DNA from: Euryarchaeota archaeon UBA538
GTDB lineage: Archaea > Thermoplasmatota > Poseidoniia > Poseidoniales > Thalassarchaeaceae
Direction of reading: 5' to 3'
Length of the DNA stretch: 5,188 bases
Assembly: GCA_002499325.1 (NCBI GenBank)
Contig: DALC01000041.1
Location: 1,184 to 6,371 of the forward strand
Shown here: piece after piece, positions 1-5,188 of the stretch
Layout: every line of letters starts with the position of its first letter
Position numbering within the stretch: the stretch's first letter is position 1
Notes under the pieces: model-generated
What the model was told of the DNA's origin: nothing
Seen by the model: the letters and a program-made list of their open reading frames with translations, nothing else
The model's database searches: none
Program-made: the position numbers and the translations under genes

Positions 1-456
1 CATTCAGACGACTTACCTAAGGCAGTTTCTAGGTTTTTCGAGGAATGGAAATCCCAACAGAAGAGGATCGAATCGCTTGAAGCGGAAATCGTCAGACTGA
101 GGACAACTGGGAGTGGTGATGACTCGGTGACGGTAGATGGAGTCAGATATGTCATCATGGAAGTGGACGGTGAAATGAAGCAGATGATGACTATGCTATC
201 TCAGCTAACTCGAGACACAGAAACTCCGACTCTGGCCATTCTCGGATCCAGAATAGGAGGCGGAAAGTTAATTGTAGCATGTTCTGAAGACTCTATCGCC
301 TCAGAAAGACACAATGCCGTTGAGATTCTAAATGCCATCTCAGGACATATTGGAGGCAGTGGTGGAGGCAGACCGACCATGGCTCAAGGGGGAGGGACAA
401 ACGGAGATGGCATCCCAAATGCACTTAAAGCTGCAAATACACTCCTAGGGCTGTGA
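1..456 (+). CDS. alaS: Alanyl-tRNA synthetase, C-terminal part (5' end outside window)
   Basis: The frame is open from base 1 to the TGA at 454-456 and gives the last 151 residues of the protein. AlaRS charges tRNA-Ala with alanine in the cytoplasm; the piece seen here is the C-terminal (C-Ala/DHHA1) region that helps bind the tRNA elbow and links the aminoacylation and editing domains. Visible marks are the DDLPKAVSRFFEEWK segment typical of the editing-to-C-Ala linker in archaeal AlaRS, a short coiled coil (about residues 12-34 of the fragment), the DHHA1-type strand and glycine turn (GSRIGGGKLIVA, about residues 83-94), and the family signature GGGRPTMAQGGG (about 122-133). Family members usually carry an acidic or amide residue where this protein has Thr in that signature. 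A GTG at 127 is inside the gene and is not its start. The aminotransferase gene follows after 4 nt, which implies cotranscription. AlaX editing proteins share some of these parts, but the linker and the full C-terminal tail favour AlaRS. Confidence 0.92.
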   Translation, partial: HSDDLPKAVSRFFEEWKSQQKRIESLEAEIVRLRTTGSGDDSVTVDGVRYVIMEVDGEMKQMMTMLSQLTRDTETPTLAILGSRIGGGKLIVACSEDSIASERHNAVEILNAISGHIGGSGGGRPTMAQGGGTNGDGIPNALKAANTLLGL

Positions 457-460
457 GACC

Positions 461-1663
461 ATGGTTGAGATAATCGATGTTTCAGCTCGCGCCGCCGCAA
501 TAGAGTATGCCATTCGGGACGTAGTGGTCCCAGCCGTAGAACTCGAGAAACAAGGTCATGAAATCATACGAATGAATGTAGGAGACCCATTGGCGTTTGA
601 TGGCCTTCCGACTCCCAAGCACATGATCAGTGCGTACAAGGATGCTCTGGACGATCAAAAAAACGGATATGGTCCTTCATACGGGATCCCAGAATTACGT
701 GAGGCTATTGCAGTATCAGAGAACAAAAAAGGCTGGGCTTGCGAAATGGACGATGTCTATGTAACACATGGAGTTACTGAGGCTTTACAGATTATCTTCG
801 CATCGTTCTTAGAGCCCGGAGACAAAGTATTGGCTCCAGGCCCACATTACCCCCCTTACATGGCTTATCCACAGATGTATGGCGCCACAACCGTAGAATA
901 CCGCCTTGATCCAAGCGATGGATGGCGCATCGATCTAGACGATATCAAATCAAAAATGGATGAAAGCGTCCGCCTACTTGTACTAATCAATCCGAACAAT
1001 CCGACCGGAAACGTCGCATCCGTTGAGGAGATAGACAGCCTAATTCATATTGCCGAGCAGTGGCCAAAATGTACCATAATAGCAGATGAGATCTATGATG
1101 GCTTGGATTTTACAAATAAATTCGTATCAGTAGCGGCACGGTCGAAAAAAGTTCCAGTTTTGGCCTTGAATGGAGTTTCAAAAGTTTACTTCGCTCCGGG
1201 CTGGAGGATAGGGTATATGGCATGGCACGACCCGTCTGGCAAGCTAGGTTTGGTCCGCGATGGAGTTGAGAGGCTACTAAGGAGTAGACTCTGTGCCTCC
1301 ACTCCAGCTCAGTTTGGTTATCTTGCAGGTCTGACAGATGATACAGATTGGATCAAAGGTCACCGCAGTAGGATAAAGGAGAGACTAGATTATTGCATCA
1401 ACAGGATTTCACAAATAGAAGGTCTTGAATGCGAGGCCCCAGGGGGGGCATTCTACCTATTCGTCAGAATTTCTGACGACAAGCTATCATCTGATGATAA
1501 AAAATTCGTGCTACGCCTACTCGAAGAAAAACACGTATTAGTCGTGCATGGATCAGGATTTTCTCCCGAGTACGGTCATGGCCACTTCAGAATGGTATGC
1601 CTGCCCCCGATTGAAATCTTAGACGAGGCATTCAACAGGATCTCTGATTTCCTAGGGGGTTGA
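461..1663 (+). CDS. alaT: Alanine aminotransferase (class I/II, PLP-dependent, AlaT type)
   Basis: A 400-residue fold-type I aminotransferase of full family length. It most likely interconverts pyruvate plus glutamate with alanine plus 2-oxoglutarate in the cytoplasm. Motifs in order: N-terminal EYAIRDVVVPAVELEKQG (15-32), NVGDP (39-43), NGYGPSYG with the conserved Tyr70, NPNNPTG (177-183) with the cofactor-binding Asn, DEIYD (209-213) whose Asp and Tyr contact PLP, SKVYFAPGWRIGY (240-252) with Lys241 as the Schiff-base lysine and Arg249 near the PLP phosphate, and GHFRMVCLPP (374-383) with Arg377 expected to bind the substrate carboxylate. All catalytic positions are present. From memory, the sequence follows the Pyrococcus alanine aminotransferase closely through VTEALQ, PGPHYPPY, CASTPAQF and VVHGSGF. 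The ATG lies 4 nt after the alaS stop; only a weak GTGAG-like sequence precedes it. The alaS context supports alanine as product. A broader-specificity or aspartate aminotransferase is the alternative. Confidence 0.88.
   Translation: MVEIIDVSARAAAIEYAIRDVVVPAVELEKQGHEIIRMNVGDPLAFDGLPTPKHMISAYKDALDDQKNGYGPSYGIPELREAIAVSENKKGWACEMDDVYVTHGVTEALQIIFASFLEPGDKVLAPGPHYPPYMAYPQMYGATTVEYRLDPSDGWRIDLDDIKSKMDESVRLLVLINPNNPTGNVASVEEIDSLIHIAEQWPKCTIIADEIYDGLDFTNKFVSVAARSKKVPVLALNGVSKVYFAPGWRIGYMAWHDPSGKLGLVRDGVERLLRSRLCASTPAQFGYLAGLTDDTDWIKGHRSRIKERLDYCINRISQIEGLECEAPGGAFYLFVRISDDKLSSDDKKFVLRLLEEKHVLVVHGSGFSPEYGHGHFRMVCLPPIEILDEAFNRISDFLGG
1654..1660 (+). promoter_or_regulatory. Shine-Dalgarno-like site for the CTG-initiated gene
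   Basis: AGGGGGT here, continuing as TGATC, resembles the full archaeal ribosome-binding consensus AGGAGGTGATC with one substitution and one extra T. It ends 7 nt before the CTG at 1668 and lies inside the last codons of the aminotransferase gene. This placement decides the start of the following gene, because nothing comparable precedes the ATG at 1788. Confidence 0.6.
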
Positions 1664-1667
1664 TCAT

Positions 1668-2762
1668 CTGGGATTACTAGATCGTTTCAGAAAACAAAAA
1701 TCACTCCCTGAAATTTTAGAAGAAAGATGGAAATCAGAACCGGACGGTTCAATATCCGATATACATAGGAACGGTCAAAAAATATGGATGGTGAGTCCGA
1801 GATGGATCAACACGCTATTCTCAAATCTTGAGATGAAGACAAGCCTCAGCCTTGGTAGAAAAATAGCACATGCTTCTTCTGAGTCAGAGGAGTTCCTTAT
1901 GTCTCTACAGGAAGATTCTCCTCGAGGAAAGAACCCACGAAAATGGAAATATTTCTCAGAGGGAAGATTATGCAGGGGCTTAGGTGAAATAGAAATTATA
2001 GAGGATTCTCCCGAAAAGACCATTATTTTAGTGAATAGATTTTGTTCGGGCCCTTTAGACGCAGGGATTATTGCTAGTACCTGGGAGGTGGCTACGGGAA
2101 AAAGACATAAGTTCAGATGGTCCGAATCAAAGGATGTATTGATGGTCGAACTGACTGAGGATGAAGTGGATATACCATCTCCCAAGGAAATGAAAAAGAA
2201 TTGGAATGCCTCTGATGAATTTACAGAAAATTCTAGTATCTTTCAGTGGGAAGATATCAGGGAATTAGAATCGGGAGGATGGGAGATTGATGGCGAAAGA
2301 AAGATTATGATTCACAGAGACCTAATTTTGAGATTTGAAGAATTCACACTCGCTCAAATAGCCTCAATAAGAGATTCTCGCGAGGAGGACTACCTCTGGG
2401 AAGATGTAGTTGGAAAAAGAGCTATGTGGTGGACGGTCGTTGCAGATTCATGCAGGCAACTATTTTCGGATAGTGAGAGGCACGTTATGATTTCAGAGGC
2501 AAAGGACTGGACAAACTCATCCATCAGAAACCTCTCCCTTCAAGGATTAGGAAGACTATCCGAACCAAAACTAAACTCGGAAAATGGAGAGTTGAATTCA
2601 GAGATTGTTGGGTGCTTCCACCCTGCTATTTCAGGAGGCATATTGCTTGGTTGTTGGGAAAGATCGACAGGTGTAAAGGGCCGAATTAAGATTGGCTCAG
2701 AAGAGGGAGTCGTAACGGTGAATATAGCTCCAAAGAGAACTTCCATCGTCATTTCTAGATAA
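1668..2762 (+). CDS. Uncharacterised protein with two diverged copies of one domain (possibly V4R-like), probable CTG start
   Basis: I do not recognise this 364-residue protein. The frame is open from 1656 and has no ATG, GTG or TTG before 1788. I place the start at CTG 1668 because it gives an ordinary N-terminus ((M)GLLDRFRKQK), sits 7 nt after a good Shine-Dalgarno-like site, and keeps the same 4-nt gap seen between alaS and alaT. A conservative call would begin at ATG 1788 (324 aa). The protein is soluble-looking, with no signal or membrane segment. Two related halves are visible, about residues 26-161 and 200-355. Each has a short DG..I..NG/DGE strand-turn start, a helical part, a GLG motif (104-106 and 293-295), then a segment ending in GIIASTWEVATGK (133-145) or GILLGCWERSTG (324-335). 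The GLG-to-helix-TGK pattern recalls V4R (4-vinyl reductase) domains, though the usual cysteines are absent. That assignment is a guess. Function is unknown; operon position suggests coexpression with alaS-alaT. Confidence 0.75.
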   Translation: MGLLDRFRKQKSLPEILEERWKSEPDGSISDIHRNGQKIWMVSPRWINTLFSNLEMKTSLSLGRKIAHASSESEEFLMSLQEDSPRGKNPRKWKYFSEGRLCRGLGEIEIIEDSPEKTIILVNRFCSGPLDAGIIASTWEVATGKRHKFRWSESKDVLMVELTEDEVDIPSPKEMKKNWNASDEFTENSSIFQWEDIRELESGGWEIDGERKIMIHRDLILRFEEFTLAQIASIRDSREEDYLWEDVVGKRAMWWTVVADSCRQLFSDSERHVMISEAKDWTNSSIRNLSLQGLGRLSEPKLNSENGELNSEIVGCFHPAISGGILLGCWERSTGVKGRIKIGSEEGVVTVNIAPKRTSIVISR

Positions 2763-2779
2763 TCCTGGGCCGTCAAATG

Positions 2780-2785
2780 TTATAT
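2780..2785 (+). promoter_or_regulatory. TATA-box-like promoter element for the surface protein gene
   Basis: TTATAT lies in the intergenic stretch after the stop at 2762 and is preceded by an A-rich CAAATG that could serve as a BRE. With the usual archaeal spacing of about 25 nt, transcription would begin near 2805-2810, leaving a leader of some 25-30 nt before the ATG at 2835. The copy of GTCAAA at 2772-2777 is repeated at 2797-2802, one on each side of the TATA element. This is pattern-based only; a six-base AT match can arise by chance. Confidence 0.45.
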
Positions 2786-2806
2786 CCGTCCCTAATGTCA
2801 AAGGGT

Positions 2807-2824
2807 CGGCCCCCTAGGGGGCCG
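2807..2824. repeat. Perfect 18-bp GC-rich palindrome in the leader of the surface protein gene
   Basis: CGGCCCCCTAGGGGGCCG is its own reverse complement, centred between 2815 and 2816. As RNA it can form a 7-bp stem of almost only G-C pairs with a CUAG loop. As DNA it could be a site for a dimeric regulator. It lies between the TATA-like element and the start codon, 10 nt before the ATG at 2835, and its right arm runs directly into the Shine-Dalgarno-like GGGGTG. A terminator for the upstream operon is less likely because no T-rich tract follows. Confidence 0.8.
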
Positions 2825-2829
2825 GGGTG
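2824..2829 (+). promoter_or_regulatory. Shine-Dalgarno-like site for the surface protein gene
   Basis: GGGGTG ends 5 nt before the ATG at 2835 and 11 nt before the second ATG at 2841, so it favours 2835. Its first base is the last base of the palindrome arm, so a stable hairpin would place the ribosome-binding site immediately beside or partly within the stem. Confidence 0.5.
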
Positions 2830-2834
2830 TATTA

Positions 2835-2927
2835 ATGGCCATGAATCACAACCAATATGCAGTAACTGCAATCGTTGCAACCCTCTGTCTGGCCGGAATT
2901 TACACTATTATCGGGGCTGGGCTGTCG
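2835..2927 (+). other. Signal peptide or N-terminal membrane anchor of the surface protein
   Basis: The first 31 residues hold a continuous hydrophobic stretch (YAVTAIVATLCLAGIYTII, residues 8-26, then GAG) followed by a Ser/Thr/Gly-rich linker, as expected of a Sec signal. It lacks any Lys or Arg before the hydrophobic core; only His5 could carry charge. There is a Cys at 18 inside the core but no clear lipobox around it. Cleavage after the GAGLS region or retention as an anchor are both possible. Confidence 0.65.
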
Positions 2928-5188
2928 ACAACAGAGTCAGGGGGTTTTGAGCCAGCTGGGTCAGATGTTGTAGACATTGAATCCACTGGACAAGGTGGGA
3001 CAGACACTGATGGCGATGGCATCCCAGATAGGATGGAAATGACTCTTTATGGTACTGATTGGAGAGAGTTTGATACCGATAATGATGGCTTAGATGATGG
3101 CTGGGAAATCAGGAATGGATTGGACCCACTCGACAACGGGGAGCCCGCTGATTCTGAGATTCCATTCTCAGATACTGACAATGAAGATGAAACAGGCGAA
3201 CAAAATGAAACGTTCCCCAATCCCGATAATGGCCCCTATGGTGATCCAGATAGGGACGGCTTGACGAATACCGAAGAAGCTGCGCTAGGGACCAAGCCTA
3301 TGGACAGTGACTCAGATGACGATGGTTTGAATGACAAGTGGGAATCCATGCATGTACACGAGATCATCACGCCCAATGGCGTCCTACGGTTACTGGATCC
3401 TCTAAATGCCAATAGAGACTGTTATTTCCTAACTCCAGATGGATCCGTGAACAGCCAAGGGCCAGATGCTAGACAGCAGATAATGAACGAGCTAAGTAAA
3501 GAAGACTTTGCTCTCGTAGCTAATGCCGACGGAGAGATTTCCTGCGATGCCGCGTTGGATTTGGAGCAACCAACCCCCGACGGTCTGAGAAATTTCGTTG
3601 AAGAGAGGTATGACACTAATCCGCTCCAAGAGGACAGTGACGGCGATCTAATTGCAGATAGACATGAGATTGCATTCGGTTTTATTGAATTAGGCACTCA
3701 CTGCGGAGTTCCAGTTTTTGGAACTATCAGTCTTCAATCACCATTCAGTGAGTTCATGTCTGAGCCTGGTGATCTAACCTGGTTCGAGCAAGATATGGAT
3801 GGCGATGGAAGGTTGAATGGACCTAGTGATTGGGATACTGATGGCGATGGAATGCCAGATGGATTTGAGTACTGCTACAGTGACCTTCTGGATCCGTCCA
3901 ATGCGACTGATGCATTCGGTGATCCAGACGAAGACGGATTGAACAATGTGGAAGAGTACGAGGTCGCCTATACCTGGGGTCCATCAAATTTCACTGATCC
4001 AGAAGAATTGGATACTGATAATGACGGAATGCCCGATGGCTGGGAGTATCTTAGTGGTATACATCCAAATGACGGTAGCAATGCCGATGACGATCCAGAC
4101 TTCGACGGTTACGACTCAGATGGAGACGGGGGCGTCAGGTATTCTGACATGGTAGGGGTCTCAACAGTACAATCAATAATGGTTGAAATCGGGGATTACG
4201 TGACAGTGAACAAGACAATCCTCTATGTTAGAACAGTCCAAGACAGCGAGTATGTCAACATACCTGTGAAGACTCTCACCGCCGGTTGGGTATATCATAT
4301 CAATGTGGAGGTGGGACAGGAAATTTCTAGCAGACTACAGGACTTGGTAGTGGTGGTTGAGGAAGATGAAAGATTCACAAATCTCGATGAGTTCAATGCA
4401 AGGGATAGGGACGGGGATGGAGCCGTTGATGGCAGATCCACGGACCCACTTTCTCCTGACACAGATGGAGACGGCCTTATCGATGGAATCGAAGTGATTG
4501 GGTGGACAATCAGAATTGTCGATCACGGCGTCAGGGATGTAATTGTACGAAGTGACCCCGGCGCATTTGATACTGACAGGGATGGATTATCTGACGCTGT
4601 GGAGTACTTTGAGACATTCACTAATGCTACTGACAAAGATACTGACTCTGATGGGTTGGAGGACTTTACTGAGGCTGTTGATGGATTTGTCTGGAATGGT
4701 TCCGTATACTACACCAATGCATCTGCCTTCGATACAGATAATGACGGCCTGGAGGACGGTGAGGAGGTTGTGGATGGAGAGGACCAGTACATTACTCACG
4801 CTAACAACGCCGATAGCGACGCCGACGGACTAAACGATGGTGGAGAAGTACTGTTTATTCCTCGACCGTGGCAGTCTGCAACAAATCCCCTGAACAATGA
4901 TACCGATGGTGACTCTCAACCTGATGGTTGGGAGATGCAAGTTTATTCCGTACAGCAGAATACCAATAGTCACAGCCTCTGGGTGGTAACAGACTGGTGG
5001 CTACCTCCCGGATGCGATTCAATGATGGAATGTGGTCTAGGTCCCGGTGGTTGGATTTGGAAGAACTATCTAGATGGTTTCTCCTCCTCCGGTGATAGGA
5101 ATAACGATGGAATAATTGATCCGGAATATTTCCTCTGGGAGTTGAATATCTCAGGATTCTTCATCCCCGATGGAGGGAGGTGGGCATT
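2835..5188 (+). CDS. Large secreted/surface protein with thrombospondin type 3-like calcium-binding repeats (3' end outside window)
   Basis: One unbroken frame of 784 codons runs off the window end, so the C-terminus and any membrane anchor are unseen. An N-terminal hydrophobic segment (about residues 8-30) indicates export. The body is strongly acidic and carries about 18 motifs of the DxDxDGxxD type, beginning near residues 57, 80, 137, 157, 267, 320, 334, 363, 393, 418, 524, 542, 579, 602, 633, 660, 689 and 754. These often sit in the pattern 'TNPL..DTDGDGLxDGxE' known from thrombospondin type 3-like and archaeal/bacterial surface proteins, where the aspartates bind Ca2+. Non-repeat segments interrupt them (about 171-266, 281-319, 439-514, 701-753). 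Cysteines at 196, 237, 290, 347, 727 and 733 could form disulfides outside the cell. Nine N-X-S/T sequons (124, 356, 385, 459, 597, 621, 628, 688, 771) fit archaeal N-glycosylation. The role (adhesion, surface scaffold or carrier of an enzyme further on) cannot be told. It has its own promoter-like region, so it is probably a separate unit from the operon. Confidence 0.85.
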   Translation, partial: MAMNHNQYAVTAIVATLCLAGIYTIIGAGLSTTESGGFEPAGSDVVDIESTGQGGTDTDGDGIPDRMEMTLYGTDWREFDTDNDGLDDGWEIRNGLDPLDNGEPADSEIPFSDTDNEDETGEQNETFPNPDNGPYGDPDRDGLTNTEEAALGTKPMDSDSDDDGLNDKWESMHVHEIITPNGVLRLLDPLNANRDCYFLTPDGSVNSQGPDARQQIMNELSKEDFALVANADGEISCDAALDLEQPTPDGLRNFVEERYDTNPLQEDSDGDLIADRHEIAFGFIELGTHCGVPVFGTISLQSPFSEFMSEPGDLTWFEQDMDGDGRLNGPSDWDTDGDGMPDGFEYCYSDLLDPSNATDAFGDPDEDGLNNVEEYEVAYTWGPSNFTDPEELDTDNDGMPDGWEYLSGIHPNDGSNADDDPDFDGYDSDGDGGVRYSDMVGVSTVQSIMVEIGDYVTVNKTILYVRTVQDSEYVNIPVKTLTAGWVYHINVEVGQEISSRLQDLVVVVEEDERFTNLDEFNARDRDGDGAVDGRSTDPLSPDTDGDGLIDGIEVIGWTIRIVDHGVRDVIVRSDPGAFDTDRDGLSDAVEYFETFTNATDKDTDSDGLEDFTEAVDGFVWNGSVYYTNASAFDTDNDGLEDGEEVVDGEDQYITHANNADSDADGLNDGGEVLFIPRPWQSATNPLNNDTDGDSQPDGWEMQVYSVQQNTNSHSLWVVTDWWLPPGCDSMMECGLGPGGWIWKNYLDGFSSSGDRNNDGIIDPEYFLWELNISGFFIPDGGRWA
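3003..3344 (+). repeat. First group of calcium-binding protein repeats
   Basis: Residues 57-170 of the surface protein contain four motifs (DTDGDGIPD, DTDNDGLDD, DPDRDGLTN, and an expanded DSDSDDDGLND). Between the second and third lies an acidic, Asn/Pro/Gly-rich linker (about 98-136) that looks disordered. The last copy has an extra Asp-containing pair, extending the acidic run. Confidence 0.8.
3345..3632 (+). other. Non-repeat segment 1 of the surface protein
   Basis: Residues about 171-266 lack the repeat pattern. They include two cysteines (196, 237) that could pair with each other, a helical-looking stretch around RQQIMNELSKEDFALVA, and then TPDGLRNFVEERYDTNPLQ, which resembles the lead-in to a further repeat whose aspartates have been lost. 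I do not recognise a named domain. Confidence 0.5.
3633..4133 (+). repeat. Second group of calcium-binding protein repeats
   Basis: Residues 267-433 contain motifs at 267 (DSDGDLIAD, with Leu where Gly is usual), 320, 334, 363, 393 and a very acidic irregular cluster at 418-433 (DDDPDFDGYDSDGDGG). A short non-repeat stretch (about 281-319) with Cys290 separates the first copy from the others; Cys347 lies after the copy at 334 and could pair with Cys290. Confidence 0.8.
4149..4376 (+). other. Non-repeat segment 2 of the surface protein (beta-rich)
   Basis: Residues about 439-514 alternate hydrophobic and polar residues in several strands (SIMVEIGDYVTV, TILYVRTV, YVNIPV, WVYHINVEV, LVVVVEED), suggesting a small beta-sandwich between repeat groups. 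It has no cysteine, few aspartates and one sequon (Asn459). I cannot assign it to a named family. Confidence 0.5.
4404..4934 (+). repeat. Third group of calcium-binding protein repeats
   Basis: Residues 524-700 hold seven motifs at 524, 542, 579, 602, 633, 660 and 689. The spacing varies from 18 to 37 residues. The last copy is DTDGDSQPD, with Ser in place of the usual Gly. A Trp-rich and Cys-containing segment follows (about 701-753, Cys727 and Cys733), then one further motif, DRNNDGIID, at 754-762. Confidence 0.8.

Noticed and set aside
127..456. Separate 109-aa gene starting at GTG 127
   Set aside because: The same frame is open back to base 1 and encodes the DDLPKAV...FFEEWK linker of AlaRS, so 127 is an internal codon.
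1788..1790. ATG 1788 as the start of the third gene
   Set aside because: No Shine-Dalgarno-like sequence precedes it, it would leave a 124-nt open but unused gap in a tight operon, and it would cut into the first protein repeat. It remains the fallback if CTG initiation is disproved.
1775..2185. 136-codon open frame on the - strand
   Set aside because: It lies wholly opposite the 1668-2762 gene, and its product is Ser/Phe/Pro-rich with no recognisable motif. The + strand gene has operon position and internal domain duplication in its favour.
2803..2827. Palindrome as an intrinsic terminator of the alaS operon
   Set aside because: No T-rich tract follows it, archaeal termination relies on T-runs rather than hairpins, and the element abuts the next gene's ribosome-binding site.
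3946..4833. Short + strand frames (3946-4155, 4543-4833) and - strand frames (3422-3697, 4335-4526, 4587-4799)
   Set aside because: All lie within the long calcium-repeat frame. Their compositions (Met/Thr/Leu-rich or Ser/Ile-rich) are what shifted or reversed GAT-GGC-type repeats produce.
3003..5120. Recurring GATACTGATGGCGATGG-like DNA as a CRISPR or tandem DNA repeat
   Set aside because: The copies are irregularly spaced, diverge at synonymous positions and keep the reading frame; the repetition is at protein level.

Overview
The window looks like a piece of an archaeal genome. The best fit is a marine euryarchaeon of the Thermoplasmatota type (Marine Group II/III, Poseidoniales-like). 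Three things point that way: an archaeal-type alanyl-tRNA synthetase C-terminus, an alanine aminotransferase very close to the Pyrococcus-type enzyme, and a long acidic secreted protein built from calcium-binding 'DxDxDGxxD' repeats, a protein style common in those archaea. The lineage is inferred from protein style only. All recognisable genes lie on the + strand.

Region 1 (1-2762) reads as a compact operon. The 3' end of alaS (1-456) is followed after 4 nt by an aminotransferase gene of the AlaT type (461-1663). After another 4 nt comes an unrecognised gene (1668-2762). The first two genes make a functional pair: one makes alanine from pyruvate, the other attaches alanine to its tRNA. The third gene has no ATG, GTG or TTG at its natural beginning. 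Its reading frame, a Shine-Dalgarno-like sequence and an internal protein duplication all indicate a CTG start at 1668, 40 codons before the first in-frame ATG (1788). The product (364 aa) holds two diverged copies of one domain that may be V4R-like.

Region 2 (2763-2834) is a short intergenic stretch with a TATA-like promoter element and a perfect 18-bp GC-rich palindrome with a CCTAGG core, just upstream of the next start codon. The predicted transcription start falls close to the left edge of the palindrome, so the mRNA may begin with a hairpin.

Region 3 (2835-5188, running off the window) is one long open frame of at least 784 codons. It encodes an exported protein with an N-terminal hydrophobic segment, about 18 thrombospondin-type-3-like calcium-binding motifs, interspersed non-repeat segments, six cysteines outside the signal region and nine N-glycosylation sequons. 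It is probably a cell-surface or secreted protein, unrelated in role to the upstream operon and with its own promoter.

No RNA gene, mobile element or CRISPR array was seen. The candidates for something undescribed are the duplicated-domain protein with its non-standard start, and the palindrome at the 5' end of the surface-protein transcript.
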